Source: Chrysomallon squamiferum
Lineage: Eukaryota; Mollusca; Gastropoda; Neomphalida; Peltospiridae
Length of the DNA stretch: 40,000 bases
NCBI GenBank assembly: GCA_012295275.1
Contig: CM022675.1
Coordinates: 1,740,519-1,780,518 of the forward strand
Reading direction: 5' to 3'
In this document: piece by piece, positions 32,801 through 40,000 of the stretch
Position numbering within the stretch: the first letter of the stretch is position 1
Layout: each line of letters starts with the position of its first letter
The notes under the pieces: generated by a model
Told to the model about the DNA's origin: nothing
What the model saw: the letters and a program-made list of their open reading frames with translations, nothing else
Databases searched by the model: none
Translations under genes and position numbers: made by a program

Positions 32801-33869
32801 ATAGGCTTTTGTTTCTTACTGCAGAGGATAAAGCCGAAACTGAAATTCGTCTGGTGAATGGCAGTTCAAAACGAGAAGGTCGAGTAGAGATTAAATATCT
32901 TGGAATGTGGGGCACAGTCTGTGATAAATTTCATACTGATTACAACGCAGCTGTTTACTGCAGAATGCTGGGTTTTAAAAAGTAAGTTATTAATAATGAT
33001 TATTATAACAGCTGTTTACTGCAGAATGCTGGGTTTTACTAAGTAAGCCATTAATAATGATTATTATAACAACTGTTTACTGCAGAATGCTGGGTTTTAC
33101 TAAGTAAGTTATTAACAATCATTATTATAACAACTGTTTACTGTAGAATGCTGGGTTTTACTAAGTAAGTTATTAATCATTATTATTATAACAGCTGTTT
33201 ACTGAAGAATGCTGGGTTTCACTAAGTAAGTTATTGATAATTATTATTATAACTGCTGTTTACTGCAGAATGCTGGGTTTCACTAAGCAACATATTAATA
33301 ATTATTATTATAACATATGTTTACTGAAGAATGCTGGGTTTCACTAAGTAAGTTATTAATAATTATTATTATAACAGCTGTTTACTGAAGAATGCTGGGT
33401 TTCACTAAGCAAGCTATTAATAATTATTATTATAACAGATGTTTACTGAAGAATGCTGGGTTTCACTAAGTAAGCTATTAATAATTATTATTATAACAGA
33501 TGTTTACTGAAGAATGCTGGGTTTCACTAAGTAAGCTATTAATAATTATTATTATAACAGATGTTTACTGAAGAATGCTGGGTTTCACTAAGTAAGCTAT
33601 TAATAATAATAATTATTATTATTACAGATGTTTACTGAAGAATGCTGTTTACTGCAGAATGCTGGGTTTCACTGAAGAATGCTGGGTTTCATATTAATAA
33701 TTATTATTATAACAGATGTTTACTGAAGAATGCTGGGTTTCACTAAGTAAGCTATTAATAATTATTATGGAAGAATGCTGGGTTTCATTATTATTATTAA
33801 AACAGATGTTTACAGATGTTTTTACTTCATCATGCCGTGTTTCACTCAATTAATAATGGTTATTTATTT

Positions 33870-33924
<55 letters not shown>

Positions 33925-34607
33925 GTGTTATCAGAATAATCATATCAGTGAATAATTAAAGTAATTAGGAGTATAAAATAAAATAAAAGAATAAATTTCA
34001 CCTAAATATCTTTCCCAGTATAATATATCTAAACTTTTTATATTATTATTTTTAGCTTATAATTAATCACTCTAATCAAAACAAAATATTTTAATTTTTA
34101 AATATATTTTTAATATATAACATGATATATTCACATTAATACTACATATTTGAGGATGCCACACCCTATGTTTTTCAGTTCAAATGCTACAGCTGTTGGT
34201 AGTGATTATTTTGGTGAAGGATCAGGACCTATCTTACTGCGTGATATTCACTGTTTGGGAAATGAAACAAGTCTTCAACAGTGTAATATTCTATGGGGTA
34301 ACGTTGACTGTCAACATGCAAACGATGCTGGTGTGATATGTGCAGGTAATTCTCAACCTCTGTCAATTATTACGTTTGTAGTTTTACTAATTTTATGCTA
34401 GGCACTACCTGTATCAATTTCAACATGTGCTACTGAAAAAAAAATATTTATTTATTTATTAATATTATTATTATTATTATTATTGTTGTTGTTGTTGTTG
34501 TTGTTGTTTTACTTATTTATTTATTTATTTGTTTATATATTTATTCGTTTATATATTTTTGTACTTGTTTATAGCTTTTTTATATATTTTATTTTTAATT
34601 ACAGTTA

Positions 34608-34660
<53 letters not shown>

Positions 34661-36360
34661 TTTCTGATGGACACGGACGCCATTTTATTATTATCAGTAA
34701 TACTGCAATCACATTTTACACTGATTATTGAGCTGTACCTTGTTTGTTTCTTACTAAAATTTGTTTCTAAAGAAACTCTATTCAAAATTGGTTCTCTCTA
34801 TCAATAAATATTAAGATTTTTTTATGCTCCAAATTATTTTTAAACTTGTCTAAAATACTATTTTTCTCCAATATTATCTTTTTCTAACATGAAATAAAAT
34901 GATAAATGAATGAATGTTATTTTGAGTAGTATTAAAACTTACTTATATATTAACCTGCAAAAGGAATTTCTAAAAAAATATTATATTTAACTCCACAGTT
35001 GTATCATAGTTTTGACTACTACTCATAGCAAAGAATATAATTTTGTTTTAAATAACAACTTTGACAAGCAGTATTATTGTAATATATTAGAAACAGAACC
35101 AGAAACAGGCACTGTCAGAGTGGAGTCATGTACTGCTGATAATCAGAAAACTGGAGAAGACAGTGAAACTCTGAAAATCATTGAAAACAGGTGATACCTT
35201 CATTTTAGCACATTTATTTCTTAGAATTTCCGTTCAATCAAACACCTAAATAAGTTGTGTTTTTAACTCGAGAGGGACTCATTATTTCTGAAAATAATTT
35301 TTTTAAACTGTCATAATTAAATCTGAGTAAAGGGTGTCTACTTGTTCTTAGTTATTTAATATAAATAAACAATTTTGATATATTTTAACCACTCTAAAAA
35401 CGAACATTATTAATATATTCTGAAAAGAAAGTGGATCCATGTTTTGTAATTAATTATCTAGTCATCAATTTGACACCCTCTCAGAAAGTTTTAATTACAC
35501 AACCAGGCACTGATGTTTCAGTGGAAATCAAATAATTAAAGAAGAATTATATTTGGTGCTGATTACTGGAAAATTTGGTTCCTTTACTCAGCTGCCCGTC
35601 TTCTGAGATCGGTAAACTGATGATACAGGAGCCTGAAAGATCAGGAAACAACGTCACATTCAAGTTGAAAGCTTTCACCTTTAACAAAAACAACGCGGTC
35701 TCTACAGAATGTTCTGTCAAAGTTTGTCCTCCAGATCAAAAATCTCTGTGTGACCCAGTAAGTTTTATCATTTCTGCTGTTACTGTTTTTTTGTATTTCA
35801 TCTTTCAACAAAGAGACACAGTTAACTTTTCCTATATAATAAAAAATGGCGTAATAAAATTATAGTTTGAGTTAAAATTTTTACACAGAAATTTTCAATG
35901 TTAGGTGGACTGCAATGGCAAGAAAGGGTTTGGAAGAAAACGAAGATCGGCTGAAACGTCTGATGAACTTGTCAGAAAAACATTTTCTGTTCTGGACGTG
36001 TTCGTGGAAGATCGAACATCAAGTGAGTTTATGTCAGATCTGTAGCAGTAATTTGTTTTCTTCAACTTAACTCATATTCGTGATTAGTTTTATCAGAATA
36101 AATCAACATTAAATGCAGATTTTGTTTAATAGATATTAGTTACAAGAAAGAAAACAAGCATGTGATATTTAAAATCTTACTTCATTCTAGGTAAGAAACA
36201 TGGATCTGCTCAAGTTGATGTCAACAACACGATTCTGATTGTTCTCTGTGTTGTCATGTTGATCATCTTCTCACTTGTCATTGGGATTGTGGTGGTCGTC
36301 TTCCTGAGGAAGAAAAAGTCCAGTCTGAAGAAGGAAGATGTCAACAAACACCAGATTTAG
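27296..36360 (+). CDS. EGF-ZP-SRCR single-pass membrane protein (19 coding exons, 917 aa)
   Basis: Spliced gene. Coding exons: 27296-27347, 28011-28133, 28268-28405, 28889-29076, 29306-29460, 29577-29719, 29955-29999, 30222-30363, 30653-30825, 30954-31113, 31566-31714, 32053-32209, 32459-32628, 32825-32981, 34179-34345, 35010-35190, 35592-35757, 35905-36022, 36191-36360. Every intron is GT-AG and every phase matches, giving 2,754 nt. Domains by residue: signal peptide 1-17, EGF1 about 24-54, EGF2 about 66-100, ZP-N 105-200, start of ZP-C 219-266, SRCR1 282-386, SRCR2 387-489, SRCR3 490-598, SRCR4 599-706, rest of ZP-C 707-825, RKRR 833-836, transmembrane helix about 876-900, 17-residue tail. 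ZP proteins are known to be cleaved at such a site and to polymerise outside the cell; SRCR domains bind proteins or microbial ligands. A surface or matrix role, perhaps recognition or immunity, is inferred. The ZP is split by the SRCR block. Exon 16 start and the SRCR2 donor are the least certain joins. Confidence 0.88.
27799..27919 (+). repeat. (ATC)n then (ATT)n microsatellite in intron 1
   Basis: ATC repeats pass into a long ATT run about 90 bp before the exon 2 acceptor. Confidence 0.95.
28011..28405 (+). CDS. Exons 2-3: two EGF-like domains
   Basis: Exon 2 (28011-28133) and exon 3 (28268-28405) are both phase 1-1 and each encodes one EGF-like domain with six cysteines. EGF1 cysteines are residues 24, 31, 37, 43, 45 and 54; EGF2 cysteines are 66, 73, 80, 89, 91 and 100, with the signature CFCPPGFYGDSC at its end. 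One domain per symmetric exon is the classic exon-shuffling layout. I see no clear calcium-binding consensus at the start of either domain. They form the membrane-distal part of the ectodomain, directly before ZP-N. Confidence 0.88.
28751..28830 (+). repeat. (AGT)n microsatellite in intron 3
   Basis: A nearly pure AGT trinucleotide run between the EGF2 and ZP-N exons. It gives spurious open frames and is not coding. Confidence 0.9.
28889..29719 (+). CDS. Exons 4-6: ZP-N and first part of ZP-C
   Basis: Exons 28889-29076, 29306-29460 and 29577-29719. ZP-N runs from about residue 105 to 200, with the four expected cysteines at 109, 139, 162 and 196 and the family-typical features FSGVVYA, a P-x-C before C2, CGG at C3, and a V-x-C at C4. 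ZP-N is the polymerisation half of ZP modules, with known pairing C1-C4 and C2-C3. Exon 6 then starts ZP-C: residues 219-266 include VSLDEELTFEFIT, which matches the beta-strand that follows the inter-domain linker in ZP-C. The domain stops there and the SRCR block begins after a 15-residue linker exon. Confidence 0.85.
29756..29830 (+). repeat. (AAT)n microsatellite in intron 6
   Basis: An AAT run with AATCAT variants at its 3' end, in the intron that follows the first ZP-C exon. Confidence 0.9.
29955..29999 (+). CDS. Exon 7: 15-residue linker before SRCR1
   Basis: A 45-nt phase 1-1 exon coding NLTAEVPEKIDDIEP, with acceptor TTCTCAG and donor GTAAAA. It contains an N-glycosylation sequon (NLT, residue 267) and acidic residues. 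It belongs to neither ZP nor SRCR and looks like a spacer joining the interrupted ZP-C to the SRCR block. Because it is 45 nt and symmetric it can be skipped without a frame change. Confidence 0.7.
30222..30825 (+). CDS. Exons 8-9: SRCR domain 1
   Basis: Exons 30222-30363 and 30653-30825 code residues 282-386. The start KVRLVGGNTSKEGRVEV and the AVCRTLGF motif are diagnostic of SRCR domains. The layout is group A (no cysteine after LG). Using the usual C1-C8 numbering, C3 is 322, C5 354, C6 364 and C8 385. The C2 position holds His309, and the C7 region has two cysteines (372 and 376) instead of one. A sequon lies at Asn290. The internal intron is phase 2, just after the LGF motif, as in the other three repeats. 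Confidence 0.85.
30954..31714 (+). CDS. Exons 10-11: SRCR domain 2, missing one disulfide pair
   Basis: Exons 30954-31113 and 31566-31714 code residues 387-489. The opening YKLRLVGGNSTQEGNLQVF, the WNSVC (C2, 419) and VDCRQMGY (C3, 433) motifs identify an SRCR domain. C7 and C8 are 481 and 488. C5 and C6 are replaced by Ser460 and Ser470, exactly aligned with Cys354 and Cys364 of SRCR1. The donor is GTTAGT at 31114; the nearby GTAAGA at 31119 would put a stop in the next exon. At 103 residues it is the shortest of the four. Confidence 0.78.
31880..31928 (+). repeat. Stray copy of the intron 14 minisatellite unit in intron 11
   Basis: TTATTATAACTATAACAGCT, continuing as GTTTACTGCAGA, resembles the intron 14 unit, including the bases just before the SRCR4-like end. 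It lies in the intron before SRCR3 and is followed by an unrelated sequence with no open SRCR frame. Confidence 0.55.
32053..32628 (+). CDS. Exons 12-13: SRCR domain 3, lacking C2 and C7
   Basis: Exons 32053-32209 and 32459-32628 code residues 490-598. The start ELRLVGGPSSNYGVVEV and RVLCRTLGF are clear SRCR motifs. C3 is 535, C5 569, C6 579 and C8 597. The C2 site is Tyr522 (WGRLYDD) and no cysteine lies between 579 and 597, so the C2-C7 pair is gone as a unit. The acceptor for exon 13 is AAAGAAG ending at 32458; the AG three bases upstream gives an in-frame stop. Unlike repeats 1, 2 and 4 it has no sequon in the first loop. Confidence 0.82.
32285..32365 (+). repeat. (GAT/AAT)n microsatellite in intron 12
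   Basis: GAT repeats grade into AATAAT inside the conserved phase-2 intron of SRCR3. Other trinucleotide runs occur in intron 9 (about 30843-30895) and intron 10 (about 31148-31196). Confidence 0.85.
32825..34345 (+). CDS. Exons 14-15: SRCR domain 4, canonical group A
   Basis: Exons 32825-32981 and 34179-34345 code residues 599-706. This is the most conventional repeat, with all six group A cysteines: C2 631 (WGTVC), C3 644 (AVYCRMLGF), C5 676 (IHCLGNE), C6 686, C7 695 and C8 705 (DAGVIC). The FGEGSGPILL stretch is the usual strand before C5. Sequons are at 610 and 679. Its internal intron (1,197 nt) is the longest of the gene because it contains a 61-bp minisatellite derived from the end of exon 14. 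Confidence 0.9.
32982..33830 (+). repeat. 61-bp minisatellite derived from the exon 14 splice junction
   Basis: About 13 tandem copies lie in intron 14. Landmark CTGTTTACT recurs at 32951 (true exon), 33012, 33073, 33134, 33195 and 33256, a 61-bp step. Each unit holds the last part of exon 14 (CTGTTTACTGCAGAATGCTG and following), a donor GTAAGT or GTAAGC, and the first intron bases. The last units (33640-33830) are rearranged and truncated. The array starts at the real exon, so it grew by duplication of the junction. Confidence 0.92.
33872..33925 (+). repeat. (TTTA)n microsatellite in intron 14
   Basis: A tetranucleotide run immediately 3' of the 61-bp minisatellite. Confidence 0.9.
34465..34661 (+). 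repeat. (ATT)n, (GTT)n and second (ATT)n runs in intron 15
   Basis: Two ATT runs (about 34465-34482 and 34608-34661) with GTT repeats and TTTA-rich DNA between them, in the intron between SRCR4 and the resumed ZP-C. Confidence 0.85.
35010..36022 (+). CDS. Exons 16-18: remainder of ZP-C and furin-like site
   Basis: Exons 35010-35190, 35592-35757 and 35905-36022. After the SRCR block the frame returns to ZP-C: VRVESCTA (C5, 747), ENSCPSSEIG (C6, 768), FKLKAFTF, then TECSVKVC (807 and 812), with further cysteines at 820 and 825. This order is that of ZP-C in uromodulin-like proteins. RKRR at 833-836 is a furin-like consensus cleavage site in the expected place. Cys730 is an additional cysteine ahead of C5. 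Exon 16 is taken to start after TCATAG at 35009, because this acceptor restores phase 1; the CCACAG at 34998 does not fit the upstream phase. Confidence 0.82.
36191..36360 (+). CDS. Exon 19: transmembrane helix and short basic tail
   Basis: The last coding exon codes residues 862-917. About 25 uninterrupted hydrophobic residues (876-900) form one transmembrane helix, followed by LRKKKSSLKKEDVNKHQI and TAG. The positive residues after the helix fit a type I orientation. The tail is only 17 residues and shows no ITAM, ITIM, SH3 or endocytic YxxL motif, so signalling by the tail alone seems unlikely. In the ZP family this helix is removed with the propeptide after cleavage upstream. Confidence 0.88.
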
Positions 36361-36658
36361 TTAACCTGACCAACATTTCACATACTGTAGTAGCAAATTG
36401 AAGTTAAAAAACTCTTTTGAATTTTATATAGCTTTTCACTTAAATTATTTTAGCTTTTGAACATTTGACTAAGCTTATAACTCTTTCGTAATTATTACTG
36501 TTTTCAGTGTTATTCTTTATTTTATTCTCATTTTTGGAACTATTGTTAATTTGTTTGCTTTACGGAAATTTTAAATAAGTATACATTGTTACTTCTATGA
36601 CATTGGACACAACTTCGTAATCTTCTGATTTTGTTTTTGTCTTTGTCTCTTTGTTCTT

Positions 36659-36695
<37 letters not shown>

Positions 36696-37640
36696 CTTTC
36701 TTCTTCCTTCCTTCCTTATATTTATTATATAATATAAATATATAATATTTAGTATTCAGACATGTAATATACCTGATTATGAAAACAAAAATAATACGTT
36801 AAAGGTTTTCTGTAACATAAATAAATAAATCAGCTGTAAATTTCTAGTTGCAAATATTTAGAAATCAAGTGCAAAATGGTAAAAAAAAAGCTAAATATTA
36901 CTACTACTAATAATAATAATAACAACAACAACAACAACAATAACAAAAACTATAATTTTTATTATTATAAGAAGAAAATGATGAAAAGAAGAAGAATAAG
37001 AACAATTTTAAATTAAAATTTTAAATTAAAATCATAAACAACTTTTCTTATATTTTTTTTTAAATTTTCCTTTTTTTCCCTAAATTTACTTTGTTCTGTT
37101 ATTTACGTTATATCATATAATAATACATTATCAGAACATTTCCAAATGCACTTAAAGTTAGTTGTTGGTGTTGGAATTTTTATTGATATTATTACTGCTT
37201 AGTATCTGAAAATATTAAACTGATTTTATTATGCTTTTACAATGGTTTCGGTTGCCTTAAATAATTGTTTATGTATTTATTCGGAGTCTTACTTTTTGTC
37301 TTCTTTCGCTTTATTGGCATCCATCATAGTTTTATTTCTCATTTATTTCTTTATTTATTTATTTATTTATTTATTTACTTACTTACTTACTTACCGATAC
37401 CTCTTTTTATTGTTTATTTCTTTTATTTATTAGTTATTTATTGTTGCTTTTTTCTACTAAAATTTACTGAATATATTTCATTAAATTTAGTTGGGTTTTC
37501 TTGTTTTTGTTTTTTTGTTTTTAATTATTATTGTTTTATTTTATATTTGCTTTACATTTGGTTTTAACTACAATATATTAATGAACCTCTTTTTTCTTGT
37601 TTCTTTTTTCATCTTTATATCCGCAATAACTTGAATAAAG
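36361..37640 (+). other. Presumed 3' UTR and flank, candidate poly(A) signals
   Basis: No coding sequence is visible after the stop. AATAAA occurs at 36820-36825 and 37634-37639. In DNA this AT-rich the hexamer is expected by chance, so neither is a firm poly(A) signal. A poly-T run lies at about 36660-36695 and a TTTA/CTTA microsatellite at about 37340-37395. Confidence 0.25.
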
Positions 37641-37754
37641 CTTGTAGCAAAATGATTGGATGAGTTTTGTTTTGTTTTCTTGTACCAGTCTGACAGCTCA
37701 TTTTAGATATGCAGACTTAAAACGTATTCAGGACGAAGAATACTGGTCTGTGTG

Positions 37755-37855
37755 GGACATGTGGGGGTATTTGGGGGGTTGGAGGGGTATGTCTTGGGGG
37801 TATGTGGGTGTGTTTGGAGGTGTGTGTGTTTGAATGGGTGTGGGTGTGTTAGTGA
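37755..37855 (+). other. G-rich block with quadruplex potential
   Basis: Four G-tracts of 4-6 bases lie at 37763-37767, 37773-37778, 37784-37787 and 37796-37800, separated by loops of 5, 5 and 8 bases. Further GGG tracts follow in a GTGGGTGTG-like context. This is exceptional in DNA otherwise poor in G and C. Confidence 0.75.
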
Positions 37856-37859
37856 CATA

Positions 37860-38631
37860 ATCTGATGAATTGCTTTTTACGTGAGGAAGCCCTGTAAGAA
37901 GTTTATAGAATAAAAACATTCTCCTTTTTTAATCTGAAGAAACTATATTTATGTTTTGTTTCATATACAATCCCTATGTTTACCCCTGGTAAAAATAATA
38001 CTAAGTCAATGTTTAAAACAAAATTAAAATACATTCTATTCGGCGGTCTTCTGCGCTTTCAAATTTAAATTTACCGCGAATTTGCTGAAAATGAAAGACA
38101 TTGTGAAGAGATTGGGAAAGCTTCCGGTTTGCACAAGCAACATCAGTAGTGAAAGTTATACTATTTTATTTATTACAAATTCGCAGGTGTCATTTACACA
38201 AACTTAGGTCATAAGACATGGAAACATAATCGCTTCCATTTTGGTTAGGTGACGTGTAACAAATATTATCACAGTGAAGTAATATTTAAGAAATATTATG
38301 ATCGTGTAATAATGTGCAACAAATTTTATCATCAGGTAACAGTAATACGTAGTCTTTGGTAACCAAGTTACGTCAGCATTCTCTTGCTGCCATTAGTATC
38401 GTCGTTTTCTTGTTGTTGTTGTGTTGTTATTAAAAAAACAACAACAAAAAAGAACACCGTTTCTAAACAATTTAGAGTGAATGACTGCAACTTGGGAATA
38501 TAATCAGAAATGTAGAAATAAAGAGAAATCAGTAATTAAACAAACATTAAATAAACAAAGGAATAAAACATAAAGAAGCAAGCAAATAATTATACAATTA
38601 ATATGGCCACTACTGCGACACTATTCTTCTA

Positions 38632-38632
<1 letters not shown>
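37860..38632 (+). other. No gene seen
   Basis: A stretch at about 38040-38150 is less AT-rich and contains the palindrome AAATTTAAATTT, but no open frame is supported. Confidence 0.5.
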
Positions 38633-38709
<77 letters not shown>

Positions 38710-38735
38710 GTTGTTGTTATTATTATTATTATATT
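38633..38735 (+). repeat. (ATT)n microsatellite
   Basis: ATT repeats with a short GTT stretch near the 3' end. Confidence 0.95.
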
Positions 38736-39136
38736 TGATTTACTAATATTATTTTACCTGATCCACAGGCAAGTAATGACGGGAGAAAGCATTCGATAAC
38801 GCTTACTGAATTTTTATTTTACTATACATTTGGCGAAATTATATATACTAATATCAGAAAAATTGTTTTACAATTTCCTCTTGTTTCAATTTGTTTTCAT
38901 TTATTTGTATGTATTATTATTAATATTTTATTATTATTATTCAGACACATGTACGAATGAACACACAGAGAGACGGTCACGCAGACAAAAAGAAAACAAA
39001 AATAATAAAATAGAAACACACAAGAAATAAATCATTAAAAAAAATGAAAACACAACAAAATAATAATAATAAATATTTTTCATACGTTCTCTTTATATCG
39101 AAACATATATGTATGTGTGTGTTTGTATGTATGTGA

Positions 39137-39137
<1 letters not shown>

Positions 39138-39211
<74 letters not shown>
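39138..39211 (+). repeat. (AT)n microsatellite, about 74 bp
   Basis: A pure AT run, self-complementary throughout and so able to form a cruciform. Confidence 0.97.
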
Positions 39212-39215
<4 letters not shown>

Positions 39216-39219
39216 TTGC

Positions 39220-39870
39220 AGTTATTTGAAAATTAATGTGCTATACTACATAGTAACACCGACTTTTGTTAATGTTAACTAAAGTGCTGAAAGTAAATAA
39301 ACATGTTCTTTAAATTTATTATAAGCAGCAGAGCGAAAAAAGCAATTACAATGAATGTAACTATTTTTCCCTTCTTTTTTCCGTCACTGATAAGTGTGTG
39401 TGTGTGTATGTGTGTGCGTTTCTCTTTATTAAAATCGTTCTGATACATTGAAAAGTAAGAATGTTGTTAAAAATATTAAGTGCAGTTAACTGAAAACGAA
39501 AGCAGTGTATACTTAAAAGTAAACCCCGGTTTTGTTAATGTTAGCTGATGTATGTACGTATGTATGTATGTATGTATGTATGTATGTATAATCATTTTTG
39601 TTCACACGTTTATAATTTTCTTTTTATTTTATTATTATTACTATTATTATTTTTATTTATTTATTTTTTATTTTTGTCAAACGTGGTATTAATATTGAAA
39701 CGTCCATATATATATACTAATTCAATTAATTGAAAATCAATGTACTGTGTATAGAGTAACTCCCAGTTTGTTAATGTTAACTGAGGTGTGGACAGTAAAT
39801 AAAAGTCATGTTTCTCTTTCAATCTCTAAAATGTTTATCATTAACTTTTTAGCAACACTGCGATAAAAGC
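39220..39870 (+). repeat. Three-copy diverged repeat, spacing about 250 bp
   Basis: Copies begin near 39228, 39482 and 39728. Shared pieces are CAGTTA or AATTA followed by TGAAAA, AGTAAC or AGTAAA, and GTTAATGTTAACTGA-like. Two copies share a further segment with AGTAAATAAA and CATGTT. A (TATG)n run (about 39549-39590) interrupts the second copy. Confidence 0.65.
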
Positions 39871-40000
39871 AGTGCATACGTACATTGTATGTTCAATTAT
39901 ATTTCCCTTCAGTTTTTGGGTTAGGTGGTTTAAATTTCTTTTCTCGTTTGTCTTCTCATTATCGAAAGGTACCAGTGATTTAATGTGTTTGCCCGCCTGT

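Noticed and set aside
34991-34998. CCACAG at 34998 as the acceptor of exon 16
   Set aside because: With the phase-1 end of exon 15 it gives an early stop. TCATAG at 35009 preserves the frame, although its pyrimidine tract is weaker.
37728-37919. Pro/Thr-rich minus-strand open frame (TPTPIQTHTPP)
   Set aside because: It is the reverse translation of the G-rich GTGGG block, with no signal peptide or domain.

Overview
The window is AT-rich, repeat-dense animal nuclear DNA. The evidence is one intron-rich gene with GT-AG introns and metazoan extracellular modules (EGF, ZP, SRCR, single transmembrane helix), very long di- and trinucleotide microsatellites and tandem satellite DNA. No bacterial or viral gene is visible. 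A lophotrochozoan such as a mollusc is plausible from the module types and repeat load, but the sequence does not prove it.

Layout. Positions 1-22,500 are mostly layered repeats. A composite unit of about 2.0-2.3 kb (unit A, with an internal (CT)n run) occurs as A1-A2 (about 1,780-5,515) and A3-A4-A5 (about 13,589-18,170), plus a 3' remnant near 12,027. A 1.4 kb element whose 3' half is a long inverted repeat (element B) sits at about 5,516-6,900 and 12,200-13,588, with fragments at 18,230-18,440 and, inverted, at 11,590-11,725. Two further diverged repeat families (C and D) are scattered through this part. One GC-richer island (about 7,313-8,020) is a decayed coding sequence with an EGF-like tail, and a short reverse-transcriptase-like remnant lies near 10,430. 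Positions 23,095-26,545 are a 65-bp satellite with a homogenised centre and diverged edges.

The only convincing intact gene lies at 27,296-36,360 on the + strand. I traced 19 coding exons by hand. All splice phases agree, giving a 917-codon open frame: signal peptide, two EGF domains, ZP-N, start of ZP-C, four SRCR domains, rest of ZP-C, a furin-like RKRR site, a transmembrane helix and a short basic tail. The unusual point is that the four SRCR domains interrupt the ZP module inside its ZP-C half instead of lying before it. Each SRCR is a two-exon phase 1-1 cassette, so alternative splicing could remove the whole SRCR block or single repeats without shifting the frame. Intron 14 contains a 61-bp minisatellite that grew out of the end of the SRCR4 first exon and carries copies of its splice donor.

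Positions 36,361-40,000 hold the presumed 3' UTR and flank, a G-rich block with quadruplex potential, several microsatellites and a three-copy diverged repeat near the right edge. All coordinates and translations were derived by eye; homology to named families is by motif recognition only.
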